The position numbers and the translations under genes are program-made. Below are positions 17,923-26,150 of a DNA stretch of 64,000 nt, in pieces; position 1 is the stretch's first letter; the number at the start of each line of letters is the position of its first letter. Below the pieces are notes generated by a model. It was not told the DNA's origin, searched no databases, and saw only the letters and a list, made by a program, of their open reading frames with translations. Where the stretch lies: NCBI RefSeq assembly GCF_029581355.1, contig NZ_CP120849.1, positions 4,248,501-4,312,500 on the forward strand, given 5' to 3'. The DNA comes from Parabacteroides chongii. GTDB lineage: Bacteria; Bacteroidota; Bacteroidia; Bacteroidales; Tannerellaceae.

Positions 17923-19089
17923 ATGACATTTTTATATTGGGTTGAAATTGTTTTATTTGTTTGTTTCCTTATTAATATCGTTTATTTGCTATTTTTTTCC
18001 ATAGCATCATTAAATAAGGGTAAGCAATTGCATAATTTTTCTTTTAAGGATCATAAGCGAATAGCGATCTTAATACCTGCTTATAAGGAAGATCAGGTCA
18101 TTGTAGAGTGTGTGCATTCGTGTATGCAACAGGTCTATCCCAAAGATAAATATGATATTGTTGTTATTTCTGACCGGATGGAGGAAGAAACCAACATTTC
18201 CCTATCAGCTTTGCCGATAAAGCTTGTAAAAGTTTTTTTTAAGAATAGCACAAAGGCGAAAGCATTGAATTTTGCGATGGAGCAAATCGGTGATTCCTAT
18301 GATATTGCCGTTGTTTTGGATGCGGACAATGTGATATATCCTGATTTTCTGAATAAAATGGATGAAATTTTTTCCAATCCGCATGTTCAGATTGTACAAG
18401 CGCACCGCAAAGCGAAAAATCTAAATACTAATTTATCCGTGCTGGATGCTGTGAGCGAAGAGATTAATAATAGCATATTCCGGTTAGGACATGCGAGGGT
18501 CGGTTTGTCTGCTGCATTGATCGGTTCGGGAATGGCTTTCGGTTATTCTTTATTTAAAGAAATAATGTTGACAATAGATGCGGTCGGAGGTTTTGACCGG
18601 GCTTTGGAACTCTCACTGATAAAAGAAGGAAAACGGATCTATTATTTGCCTGAGGTAGATGTGCTGGATGAAAAAGTTCAGAGCCATGCCAATTTTTCAA
18701 ACCAACGGCGCAGATGGCTTTCTGCTCAGATTCATTATTTAGGCAAATTTATAGGAGATGTACCTGCCGCTTTATTGAAAGGTAACTGGGATTTTTGTGA
18801 TAAGGTTTTCCAGCAGATGAGCATTCCCAGGATATTATTGGTTGGAATTACTTTTATTATCGCTTTTGGATTGTCCATAATTCAATGGAACATTTCGATA
18901 AAATGGTGGGTAATCTTTTGGGTATTAGTATTTTCATTATTAATCTCCATTCCTAAAGAGTTATTTAACAAAAAATTGTTGGTTGCGTTGTTCGAGTTGC
19001 CTTATTCTTTTCTGTTGATGTGTCTTAATTTATTCCGTTTGAAAGGAGCTAATAAGAAATTTATTCATACTAAACATGGGACGGAATAG
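17923..19089 (+). CDS. Membrane glycosyltransferase family 2 (paralogue A)
   Basis: This 388-residue protein has an N-terminal helix (about 5-28), a GT-A domain and C-terminal helices (about 295-380). Motifs are ILIPAYKEDQVIVE, VVLDADNVIYPDF (DxD) and NQRRRWLSAQ, the QxxRW-type signature of processive or membrane-embedded enzymes. It closely resembles the protein encoded at 28485-29699 on the other arm: both share SEEINNSIFR, ALIGSGMAF and the C-terminal RLKGANK-FIHT. It starts the rightward operon; the flippase gene begins 3 bp after its stop. Confidence 0.87.
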   Translation: MTFLYWVEIVLFVCFLINIVYLLFFSIASLNKGKQLHNFSFKDHKRIAILIPAYKEDQVIVECVHSCMQQVYPKDKYDIVVISDRMEEETNISLSALPIKLVKVFFKNSTKAKALNFAMEQIGDSYDIAVVLDADNVIYPDFLNKMDEIFSNPHVQIVQAHRKAKNLNTNLSVLDAVSEEINNSIFRLGHARVGLSAALIGSGMAFGYSLFKEIMLTIDAVGGFDRALELSLIKEGKRIYYLPEVDVLDEKVQSHANFSNQRRRWLSAQIHYLGKFIGDVPAALLKGNWDFCDKVFQQMSIPRILLVGITFIIAFGLSIIQWNISIKWWVIFWVLVFSLLISIPKELFNKKLLVALFELPYSFLLMCLNLFRLKGANKKFIHTKHGTE

Positions 19090-19092
19090 AAA

Positions 19093-20613
19093 ATGGAGGT
19101 AAATCAGATAAAGGTCGGTGCATTTCTCAGTTATGTAATAATAGCATTAAATAATGTAATAGGGTTATTATACACTCCGTTCATGTTGAGAATGATGGGC
19201 CAAACCGAATATGGACTGTATTCTTTGGTTGCTTCTGTTGTTGCCTATCTTACTGTTTTAGACTTCGGGTTTGGAAATGCAATTGTAAGATATACTGCAA
19301 AGCTAAGGGCGGAAGGAGATAAGGAAAAGCAATATGAGATGTTTGGTGTTTTTCTTATCTTATATTCAGTTATCGGACTTCTCACTTTTTTGATCGGATT
19401 AGTTATATATACTAATGTAGATGTTCTTTTTAAAGTGACGATGTCTCTTGAAGAGATGAGTAAAGTTCGTATAATGTTACTGCTGATGATCTGTAATCTG
19501 GCTTTTACGTTTCCAATGAGTATTTTCGGATCTATCATTACAGCCTACGAGAATTTTATTTTTCAGAAAGTAGTTAATCTGCTTCGTATCATACTGAATC
19601 CTGTCGTAATGATTCTTATGCTTTTAATGGGATACAGGGCAATAGGTATGGTAGTGATAGTTACTATATTCAATGTATTAACTTTATTAATTAATGCATG
19701 GTATTGCTTCTATAAATTGAAGATCCGGGTTAAAGTCAGGAGAAGTGGTTTTGATTGGGGTTTTTTAAAGGAAGTATCCGTTTATTCGTTCTGGATCTTT
19801 CTAAATGCGATTATGGATCGTATCTATTGGGATTCCGGACAGTTCATTTTAGGTGTTTATACCGGTGTAAGTATCATCGCTGTTTATGCTGTAGCCTTAC
19901 AGTTAGTCAATATTTATAAAGGGTTTTCTACTGCGATTGCGGGTTTATTTCTTCCCCGGATAACGGCAATGGTCACGAATAATGAGGGGGATGGCAGAAT
20001 TTCCGATTTGTTCATAAAGACTGGAAGGCTCCAGTATATCATTATGGCGTTTATATTATCCGGATTTGTTGTATTTGGAAAATATTTCATCATCTTTTGG
20101 GCGGGTCCGGATTATGTTGAGGCTTATTACATTGCTTTGGTCCTTTTTGTTCCCTTATTTATACCTTTAATACAGAATATAGGAATTACGATCTTACAGG
20201 CAAAAAACAAAATGAAGTTCCGTTCTATTTTATACGCAATTCTATCTATTGGCAGTTTGGGTATTTCTATCCCTTTAGCTAAACAATATGGTGGGATAGG
20301 ATGTGCAGTCGGTACTGCATCAGCGTTAGTGATTGGCCAGATCATTATTATGAATATCTATTATCATAAGAAAGTTGGACTTGATATGATTGAATTCTGG
20401 AAAGAGATAGGTCGGATGTCTGTCGTTCCGGCTTTGCTTTGTTCTACTAGTCTTGTATTGTTACAGTATATACACCTGGATTCATTGCTGTTATTTGTGG
20501 TTGCGGTCATACTATTTTCAATTGTTTATATGATTACTTTTTGGTTTAAAGGAATGAATCAATACGAAAGAAACTTGTTTTTAAAACCGATTAAAAAAGT
20601 ATTAGGTAAATAA
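19093..20613 (+). CDS. Polysaccharide flippase (Wzx-like, MOP superfamily)
   Basis: This 506-residue, very hydrophobic protein has about 12-14 predicted helices. The N-terminus (VGAFLSYVIIALNNVIGLLYTPFMLRMMGQTEYGLYSL) is typical of Wzx/RfbX flippases. It would move the undecaprenyl-linked repeat unit across the inner membrane for polymerisation. It sits between a glycosyltransferase and the F420-hydrogenase-beta-like gene, with 1-3 bp gaps on both sides, so translation of the operon is tightly coupled. The flippase and the polymerase candidate (29719-31158) lie on opposite arms of the locus. Confidence 0.9.
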   Translation: MEVNQIKVGAFLSYVIIALNNVIGLLYTPFMLRMMGQTEYGLYSLVASVVAYLTVLDFGFGNAIVRYTAKLRAEGDKEKQYEMFGVFLILYSVIGLLTFLIGLVIYTNVDVLFKVTMSLEEMSKVRIMLLLMICNLAFTFPMSIFGSIITAYENFIFQKVVNLLRIILNPVVMILMLLMGYRAIGMVVIVTIFNVLTLLINAWYCFYKLKIRVKVRRSGFDWGFLKEVSVYSFWIFLNAIMDRIYWDSGQFILGVYTGVSIIAVYAVALQLVNIYKGFSTAIAGLFLPRITAMVTNNEGDGRISDLFIKTGRLQYIIMAFILSGFVVFGKYFIIFWAGPDYVEAYYIALVLFVPLFIPLIQNIGITILQAKNKMKFRSILYAILSIGSLGISIPLAKQYGGIGCAVGTASALVIGQIIIMNIYYHKKVGLDMIEFWKEIGRMSVVPALLCSTSLVLLQYIHLDSLLLFVVAVILFSIVYMITFWFKGMNQYERNLFLKPIKKVLGK

Positions 20614-20614
20614 A

Positions 20615-21778
20615 ATGATAAAATTACAGAATAAGAAAGATTGCTGCGGTTGTTATGCCTGCATGAACAGTTGTCCTCTTGCATGTATTGAAATGCAGGA
20701 AGACGCGGAAGGCTTTGCTTATCCGGTTGTAAATGAGGAAAGGTGTATAAGTTGTGGATTATGTGAGAAAGTTTGTCCGGTTCTTAATAATTTACAACCT
20801 CGTAAACCTCTTTACGTTTATGCAGTGAAAGCAAAGTCACAGAAAATACGTAAGAATAGCTCTTCGGGTGGGGTTTTTAGTCTATTGGCAGAACAAGTGA
20901 TACAGAAGGGAGGTATTGTTTTTGGTGCCTGTTTTGATGAAAATAATAAAGTAGTACATCGCTATACCCGGACTAAAGAAGGTTTAGAAGCTTTTAGAGG
21001 TTCCAAATATGTACAAAGCGAGATTGGTAGTGCTTATAAAATTGTTGAAGACTTTTTAAAATCAGACCAGGTTGTCTTGTTCTCCGGAACACCCTGTCAA
21101 ATCCGGGGACTTCATTTGTTTTTAAAGAAGTTTTATCCGAATCTGTTGACTGTTGATATTATTTGCCATGGTGTCCCAAGCCCTAAAGTCTGGAATGCAT
21201 ATCTCACACAGGTATCCAAAGGTATGTCGCAGTATAAAATCGAGAATATAAATTTTCGAGATAAACAATATGGGTGGAGAAACTTCGGTTTTTCATTGAA
21301 TTATGTAAAAGACAAACATGTTATACATTTGATTGAACCCAAGTATCTCAATTATTATATGAGAGGATTTTTATCGGATATCTTTCTTAGACCTTCCTGT
21401 TATCAGTGTCCGGTAAGATCATTAAAAAGCGGAAGTGATATTACCCTGGGTGATTATTGGGGAGGAGCTGGTGATTTGCTTGATTTTTTTGATGACAAGG
21501 GTGTTAGTGCCGTTTTATTAAATACTCAGCCTGGCGTCGATTATTTCAATATTTTGGATGCAGAGAAAAGAGACTCTTCTTACAAAGATGTTTTGGCAGG
21601 AAATCAATCGTTAGAGCAATCACATTCAGAGCCGGAAAAAAGAACCCTTTTTTATGCCTCGTTTGAACATGAATGTTTTTATTCGCTGATTGATAGATTG
21701 ATCAGACTGAGTTTTAAAGAGCGGATAAAGTTGTTTATATTAAATTTTCGTATGCGAATTAATAAATTGAATAAATAA
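20615..21778 (+). CDS. F420-hydrogenase/dehydrogenase beta-subunit-like Fe-S protein
   Basis: This 387-residue protein begins with two 4Fe-4S ferredoxin motifs: CCGCYACMNSCPLAC (cysteines at about 11, 13/16, 20) and CISCGLCEKVCPVL (44, 47, 50, 54). The rest matches the FrhB-like N- and C-terminal domains, with SSSGGVFSLLAEQ, FSGTPCQIRGL, DIICHGVPSP and GSDITLGDYWG. In bacteria that lack F420, such genes often lie next to polysaccharide pyruvyl transferase genes, as here (6-bp gap). The chemistry is not established; a flavin-dependent redox step in modification of a sugar or pyruvylated product is a reasonable guess. Confidence 0.88.
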   Translation: MIKLQNKKDCCGCYACMNSCPLACIEMQEDAEGFAYPVVNEERCISCGLCEKVCPVLNNLQPRKPLYVYAVKAKSQKIRKNSSSGGVFSLLAEQVIQKGGIVFGACFDENNKVVHRYTRTKEGLEAFRGSKYVQSEIGSAYKIVEDFLKSDQVVLFSGTPCQIRGLHLFLKKFYPNLLTVDIICHGVPSPKVWNAYLTQVSKGMSQYKIENINFRDKQYGWRNFGFSLNYVKDKHVIHLIEPKYLNYYMRGFLSDIFLRPSCYQCPVRSLKSGSDITLGDYWGGAGDLLDFFDDKGVSAVLLNTQPGVDYFNILDAEKRDSSYKDVLAGNQSLEQSHSEPEKRTLFYASFEHECFYSLIDRLIRLSFKERIKLFILNFRMRINKLNK

Positions 21779-21784
21779 GATATT

Positions 21785-22945
21785 ATGAAAATAGGTATTT
21801 TGACTTTACCGCTTCATACAAATTATGGAGGTATTCTACAAGCTTATGCGCTTCAGTCTGTATTAAATAGTCTGGGGCATGACGCTGTACTGATAAATTT
21901 GCCGGTAGTCCGTGCGAACAAGAGGATCAGAATGACCGAGTTTTTTAAACGGTTGGTTAAGAAATTTCTATTATTTAAAAACATCCCGTTAAATGCATGG
22001 CCTACTGCAAAAGAAGCAGAGATTATGGCTAAGCATATTATACCTTTCGTTCAGCAGCATTTACATGTAATCGAATGCCCCGATAAAAAATATCTTTTAG
22101 ATGTAACTGTTAAAGAGAAGCTGAAAGGGTATGTTGTAGGTAGTGATCAGGTTTGGCGGCCTGCTTATTCTGCTACTGTATCAAGCTTCTTTTTAGATTT
22201 TTTACCGGATACGGAATATCTGAAGATATCTTATGCAGCTTCTTTTGGTATAGATGTATGGCCTTTCACCGAAGAAGATAGCATAAAGTTCGGTAATTTG
22301 CTAAAAGCCTTTAAGGCAGTATCAGTTCGGGAAGATTCAGCTGCGACTTTATGTAAGACGCATTGGAATATAGATGCAAAGTTAGTTTTAGATCCTACCT
22401 TGTTGCTTGACAAGCGAGATTATATGAAACTATACGATTTGAAACCGAATGAGGATAATCAAACGATTATGGTTTACATATTAGATAAAAATTCTTTCAA
22501 AACGAATGTTGTAAAAGAAATTTCCAGTTTAATAGGTTTACCTGTAAATGAAGTGGGAGCAAAAGACAAGTATTGGAATGTTGGTAGTAAAGGAATAGAA
22601 AAATGTATTGTACCTCCTATTTCGGAGTGGATTGCAGGATTTATGAATGCCGGATTTGTAGTCACCGATTCTTTTCATGGTATGGTGTTCTCTATTTTGT
22701 TTGAGAAATCGTTTATTTGTATTGGAAATAAAACAAGAGGGATAAGCCGGTTTACATCCTTGCTTAAATTATTCAGACTTGAAGATCGTTTGATCTATTC
22801 ATCGGATGACTTTAGTCGCGATATAATTAATAAACCTATTGATTACAGGCAAGTGGATATTATTCGTCAGCAGGAAAAACTCAAATCAGTATCGTTCCTG
22901 TCCGATGCGTTCTCAATCCATCTCAACAAAAGTTTTCATAAATAA
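21785..22945 (+). CDS. Polysaccharide pyruvyl transferase family protein
   Basis: This 386-residue protein starts with MKIGILTLPLHTNYGGILQAYALQ, the hallmark N-terminus of the family (CsaB/WcaK). It also has GSDQVWRPAY, VSVREDSAATLC and the C-terminal DSFHGMVFSILF, where the histidine is conserved. It would transfer pyruvate from phosphoenolpyruvate to a sugar as a ketal, adding negative charge to the exopolysaccharide. It closes the rightward arm of the locus. Its last seven codons and stop lie inside the left arm of a perfect 61-bp inverted repeat. Confidence 0.88.
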   Translation: MKIGILTLPLHTNYGGILQAYALQSVLNSLGHDAVLINLPVVRANKRIRMTEFFKRLVKKFLLFKNIPLNAWPTAKEAEIMAKHIIPFVQQHLHVIECPDKKYLLDVTVKEKLKGYVVGSDQVWRPAYSATVSSFFLDFLPDTEYLKISYAASFGIDVWPFTEEDSIKFGNLLKAFKAVSVREDSAATLCKTHWNIDAKLVLDPTLLLDKRDYMKLYDLKPNEDNQTIMVYILDKNSFKTNVVKEISSLIGLPVNEVGAKDKYWNVGSKGIEKCIVPPISEWIAGFMNAGFVVTDSFHGMVFSILFEKSFICIGNKTRGISRFTSLLKLFRLEDRLIYSSDDFSRDIINKPIDYRQVDIIRQQEKLKSVSFLSDAFSIHLNKSFHK

Positions 22946-22984
22946 TTCCTTCATTCCTTCAGGACTGGTTTTATACAATTGATT
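22924..22984 (+). repeat. Left arm of a perfect 61-bp inverted repeat
   Basis: Base-by-base comparison shows these 61 bases are the exact reverse complement of 23455-23515. The arm begins in the last codons of the pyruvyl transferase gene and runs into its 3' flank. The match stops abruptly on both sides. Confidence 0.95.
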
Positions 22985-23176
22985 TTATGCATTTTATGTA
23001 TGAATGATTTTTTTATCGACTGAAGGAAACCGTCTTATTTTAGGCAAATTCCTTCATATCTTTTTTTAAAACTGACAGAAGTTCCAGCTTACTCTTCCTG
23101 TACAAAGTAATGCTTAAATAATAGGCCAGTAAGTATTAATCAATTTATTGTAAATCTGAAAGTTATAATCTTTTTG

Positions 23177-23220
23177 TTGTTTTACATCTGTCAAACGCTT
23201 GTTCGATAGATGTAAAACAA
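23177..23220. repeat. Hairpin inside the inverted-repeat element
   Basis: TTGTTTTACATCT (23177-23189) is the perfect complement of AGATGTAAAACAA (23208-23220), giving a 13-bp stem with an 18-base loop. The loop itself contains AACGCTTGTT, and the words ACAAGCGT recur twice just downstream. Confidence 0.8.
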
Positions 23221-23454
23221 GCGTCTGACAACTGACAAACAAGCGTTCGATAGCTGACAGACAGAAAAAAAGACAGGACAACCGAGTTAAAAGGTCATTA
23301 TTCACGTGTTAGAATAAAAGAAGCTTACAGATAACCTTTCAGTGGAAACTCCCTCTTTTTATAGCATCGGATATCATTACAGATGAATGAAAAAATAATA
23401 ATTAAAGAACTTTCCTGCATGTCTAATAATTTCCTTCATTCGTAAATAACACAT

Positions 23455-23515
23455 AATCAATTGTATAAAACCAGTCCTGAAGGAATGAAGGAATTATTTA
23501 TGAAAACTTTTGTTG
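23455..23515 (-). repeat. Right arm of the perfect 61-bp inverted repeat
   Basis: Exact reverse complement of 22924-22984. Read leftward it repeats the last codons (NKSFHK and stop) of the pyruvyl transferase gene plus 3' flank, but out of context, with a different sequence before it. No matching target-site duplication is visible outside the arms. Confidence 0.95.
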
Positions 23516-23645
23516 TATCAGTATATCCTAATCCATAGGTAAAACAAGACCTTGTGTTGCAGGCTCTGCTTTATAAAAGGTTCAATTATTTCTAATCTTG
23601 ATGCATATTAATTCTACCAACGGGTTAGGTCTATAAAAATGGAGT

Positions 23646-24650
23646 TTATTTTTTACCAAGGAAAAGTATTTTTGTTGGCCTCCATTTGATCAATGCTTTT
23701 TCAATTATTATAGATAAAACGACTGCCATAATAGTTGCACCTATAAATACGGATAAATCGCTCATGTGTAATTTGCGGAATATGATTCTTCCTGCAGATG
23801 TACCGAAACCATGAAAAAGATATATCGAATAAGCGTATTGTGCCAACCAGGTAAAAAAAGGAATATTAATTTTGATTGATATAAGATAGGCAGATGATAT
23901 CATGCCGATAAGGATGTTAAGATGTAGTTTATTATAGTATTCCATGGGCGTGAAAAAATCTATTTGTTGAAGTATTACACCGATTATCAATCCAATAAGA
24001 TATATGTTTTTCATGCTTTGTGTTGCCAAATTGTCTTTGAATCTGTTCAATCCGACCCCAACAAAGAAAAATGGCATTAAGTATAAAGCATTTTTAAAAG
24101 CAAATAAGTTTGGTATGGAGTCTGGAATAATATGAGATACCTGAGAAAAACATACTCCCCAGGATATAAAAGTGATTATTGCCCACTTTTTTACAGTATT
24201 CATTAAATTCGACAGATCAAGAAAAGAAGTGACTATAAAAGTGAGGAATAAAGCAGGTAAAAACCAGTATAATGTATACGGATATATATATATTTTCCAT
24301 ATACTTGTTATATCACCTTTGTTATTTGTTCCGGGAGTTAAGTATTGAAGGATGAAATAAGTTGTACCGACAAATATCATTGGAAGTATTAAACGCTTTG
24401 CTTTTTTCAAAATGAATTCAGATAATTTACCTTTCTCAACAGGGTGTAATGAATATACCCAACCTGCAATTGCTATAAATAAAGGCATTTTTATATTATC
24501 AAATAAACAATATAAGTATCGGTATATGGAATCTTCATCGACTTGCATACCTCCGGTAGACTTGGAACCTATTACATGTCCCATTACTACAAGAAGGATT
24601 GCTATCCCTCTGAATGTCTCTATACTAAGATCTTTATTTTGTGTTTTCAT
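23646..24650 (-). CDS. Acyltransferase 3 family membrane protein
   Basis: This 334-residue integral membrane protein has about ten helices. It starts in the typical way for the acyltransferase-3 family (RNLSIETFRGIAILLVVMGH pattern, here SIETFRGIAILLVVMGHVI), where the histidine is the conserved catalytic candidate, and has FDNIKMPLFIAIAGW and SIYLFHGFG. Such proteins O-acetylate or succinylate cell-surface sugars. It is the last gene of the leftward operon, overlapping the upstream glycosyltransferase by 4 bp (ATGA type). Confidence 0.88.
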   Translation of the reverse strand: MKTQNKDLSIETFRGIAILLVVMGHVIGSKSTGGMQVDEDSIYRYLYCLFDNIKMPLFIAIAGWVYSLHPVEKGKLSEFILKKAKRLILPMIFVGTTYFILQYLTPGTNNKGDITSIWKIYIYPYTLYWFLPALFLTFIVTSFLDLSNLMNTVKKWAIITFISWGVCFSQVSHIIPDSIPNLFAFKNALYLMPFFFVGVGLNRFKDNLATQSMKNIYLIGLIIGVILQQIDFFTPMEYYNKLHLNILIGMISSAYLISIKINIPFFTWLAQYAYSIYLFHGFGTSAGRIIFRKLHMSDLSVFIGATIMAVVLSIIIEKALIKWRPTKILFLGKK

Positions 24651-25525
24651 ATTGTATCTGTTAATCCGTGGTAACTGCCTTTTATAAAAGAAGTGAGCAT
24701 TAAATGTTCCCGGAGAATTGTATATTGAAGAATATTTTTAGGTATTACGATAACGAGCTGATAAGCTAACGCTGCTATCTTTTTTACCGATTTGTAATTA
24801 CGTCGTGTGAATAAAATACGGCTACGGGTTAAATAATATAACCTCATGGGGCTTCCGCGTTTTATAGTCATACTTTCTTTATGAAGTACGTAAACAGATG
24901 GCTCATACCAGGTTTCATATCCGGCTTTTTGTAATTGAATGCTCCAGTCGAGTTCCTCATAGAATAAGAAATAAATTTCAGTCATCAAACCGGCTTGCTT
25001 TAGTATTTTTCTTGACGTTAACATACAAGCGCCATGGAGAAATGCAGTCGCATGTGCATCATTATATTGCCCTTCATCCTTTTGATTGTAACCAATGATA
25101 TGATTGCTGATGCGAATAGGGTGCATAGGCATATAGCCAGCGTATTGAATCGTATCCTGTTTATATTCATATTTGATTTTAGGAGACAAAGCACCTATCT
25201 GAGAGGATGATTCCATTCGATGGATCATTTTTTTTAAAATTGGCTGATCAATTGTTATATCATTATTAATAAACAAAATATATTCGCCTTTTGCCTGAGA
25301 AAGTCCCAGGTTATTTCCTCCGGCGAATCCGGAATTTTTATCACTGGCAATGACGGTTATGTCTGTATATTTTTTCCTTAATAGTTCTGCATCATTATTG
25401 ATTGAAGCATTATCAACTACAATTATTTCGTATGGATAATCTTCGAACTGATGCAGACTGTCGATCAATTCACAGGTATCTTTATAACCGTTATAGTTTA
25501 TAGAAATGATTGAAACCATATTCAT
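24647..25525 (-). CDS. Glycosyltransferase family 2 (rhamnosyltransferase-like)
   Basis: This 292-residue protein is of the soluble GT2 type. It has SIISINYNGYKDTCELIDSL, IIVVDNASIND and FAGGNNLGLSQAKGEYILF followed by INNDITI, then FLHGACMLTSRKIL and EELDWSIQLQKAGYETWYEP. The pattern resembles dTDP-rhamnosyltransferase-type enzymes, but the donor is not determined by sequence. It lies in the leftward operon, 1 bp after the acetyltransferase gene, and overlaps the start of the acyltransferase gene. Confidence 0.88.
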   Translation of the reverse strand: MNMVSIISINYNGYKDTCELIDSLHQFEDYPYEIIVVDNASINNDAELLRKKYTDITVIASDKNSGFAGGNNLGLSQAKGEYILFINNDITIDQPILKKMIHRMESSSQIGALSPKIKYEYKQDTIQYAGYMPMHPIRISNHIIGYNQKDEGQYNDAHATAFLHGACMLTSRKILKQAGLMTEIYFLFYEELDWSIQLQKAGYETWYEPSVYVLHKESMTIKRGSPMRLYYLTRSRILFTRRNYKSVKKIAALAYQLVIVIPKNILQYTILREHLMLTSFIKGSYHGLTDTI

Positions 25526-26149
25526 TTAAATTTTTCTCCATTCTTTTTTCTCAAAATCATATTGCTTTATAAGACGTGCGGGATTACCTCCTACAATTGA
25601 ATAAGGGGGGACTGATTTCGTAACGACGCTTCCTCCTGCTACTATCGAATGTTTGCCGATATGGACACCCGCTGTTATAATACTATTGGCACCTATCCAG
25701 CATTCGTCTTCTATAATGATAGGGAGTGTTTTTACTCCTTGAGCTCGTATTGGTAGTTCAATGTCTTCGTAGTTGTGATTTAATCCTGATAAAACAACAT
25801 TCTGAGCCAAGATCACCTGATTTCCTATCTGTATCGGCCCAATTAATGTATTTCTTAATCCTATTCTTGAACTGTTTCCTATATTTACATATCCGACGCC
25901 ATTGTCGATGATGGTGAAATATTCAATGACACTTTTCTCTCCAAGCGAAAACATATTGATCGGACTAATATTGAGAATAACGGAACTCCTGATCTTAGAT
26001 CCTTTTCCATAATGAAATACAAAAGGGTTAATAAACCATTTGACCCATTTTCTGGGGCATGCTCCGGTTGTATTCATCATTAAGTAATGAACCAGTTTCT
26101 TCAGTTTCTTATTGTTATTTATTTTCTGTTTAAGAATGACTAAATTCAT
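25526..26149 (-). CDS. Left-handed beta-helix O-acetyltransferase
   Basis: This 207-residue protein has hexapeptide repeats through its second half (GNSSRIGLRNTLIGPIQIG, then NQVILAQNVVLSGLNH). The CatB/WcaF-type active-site region reads GLNHNYEDIELP followed by IIIEDECWIGANSIITAG and GKHSIVAGGSVVTKSVPPYS. It would transfer an acetyl group from acetyl-CoA to a hydroxyl of a sugar in the repeat unit. It sits between two glycosyltransferase genes with 0-1 bp gaps. Confidence 0.88.
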   Translation of the reverse strand: MNLVILKQKINNNKKLKKLVHYLMMNTTGACPRKWVKWFINPFVFHYGKGSKIRSSVILNISPINMFSLGEKSVIEYFTIIDNGVGYVNIGNSSRIGLRNTLIGPIQIGNQVILAQNVVLSGLNHNYEDIELPIRAQGVKTLPIIIEDECWIGANSIITAGVHIGKHSIVAGGSVVTKSVPPYSIVGGNPARLIKQYDFEKKEWRKI

Positions 26150-26150
26150 T

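Larger units (their letters stand above)
22946..23645. other. Intergenic region at the convergence of the two exopolysaccharide arms
   Basis: This 700-bp stretch has no convincing gene. It contains a 61-bp inverted repeat pair (22924-22984 and 23455-23515), an internal hairpin (23177-23220) and a group of ACAAGCGT/ACGCTTGT words on both strands around 23190-23260. It lies between two converging gene ends. I found no TAnnTTTG promoter box in the spacer that would suggest a promoter switch. To the right of the repeat (23516-23645) the leftward strand reads short protein-like pieces interrupted by stops, perhaps a decayed gene end. Confidence 0.7.

Noticed and set aside
22985..23454. Phase-variable promoter on an invertible segment
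   Set aside because: No TAnnTTTG box was found in the spacer on either strand, and both flanking genes read into the segment, so a promoter switch has no obvious target.
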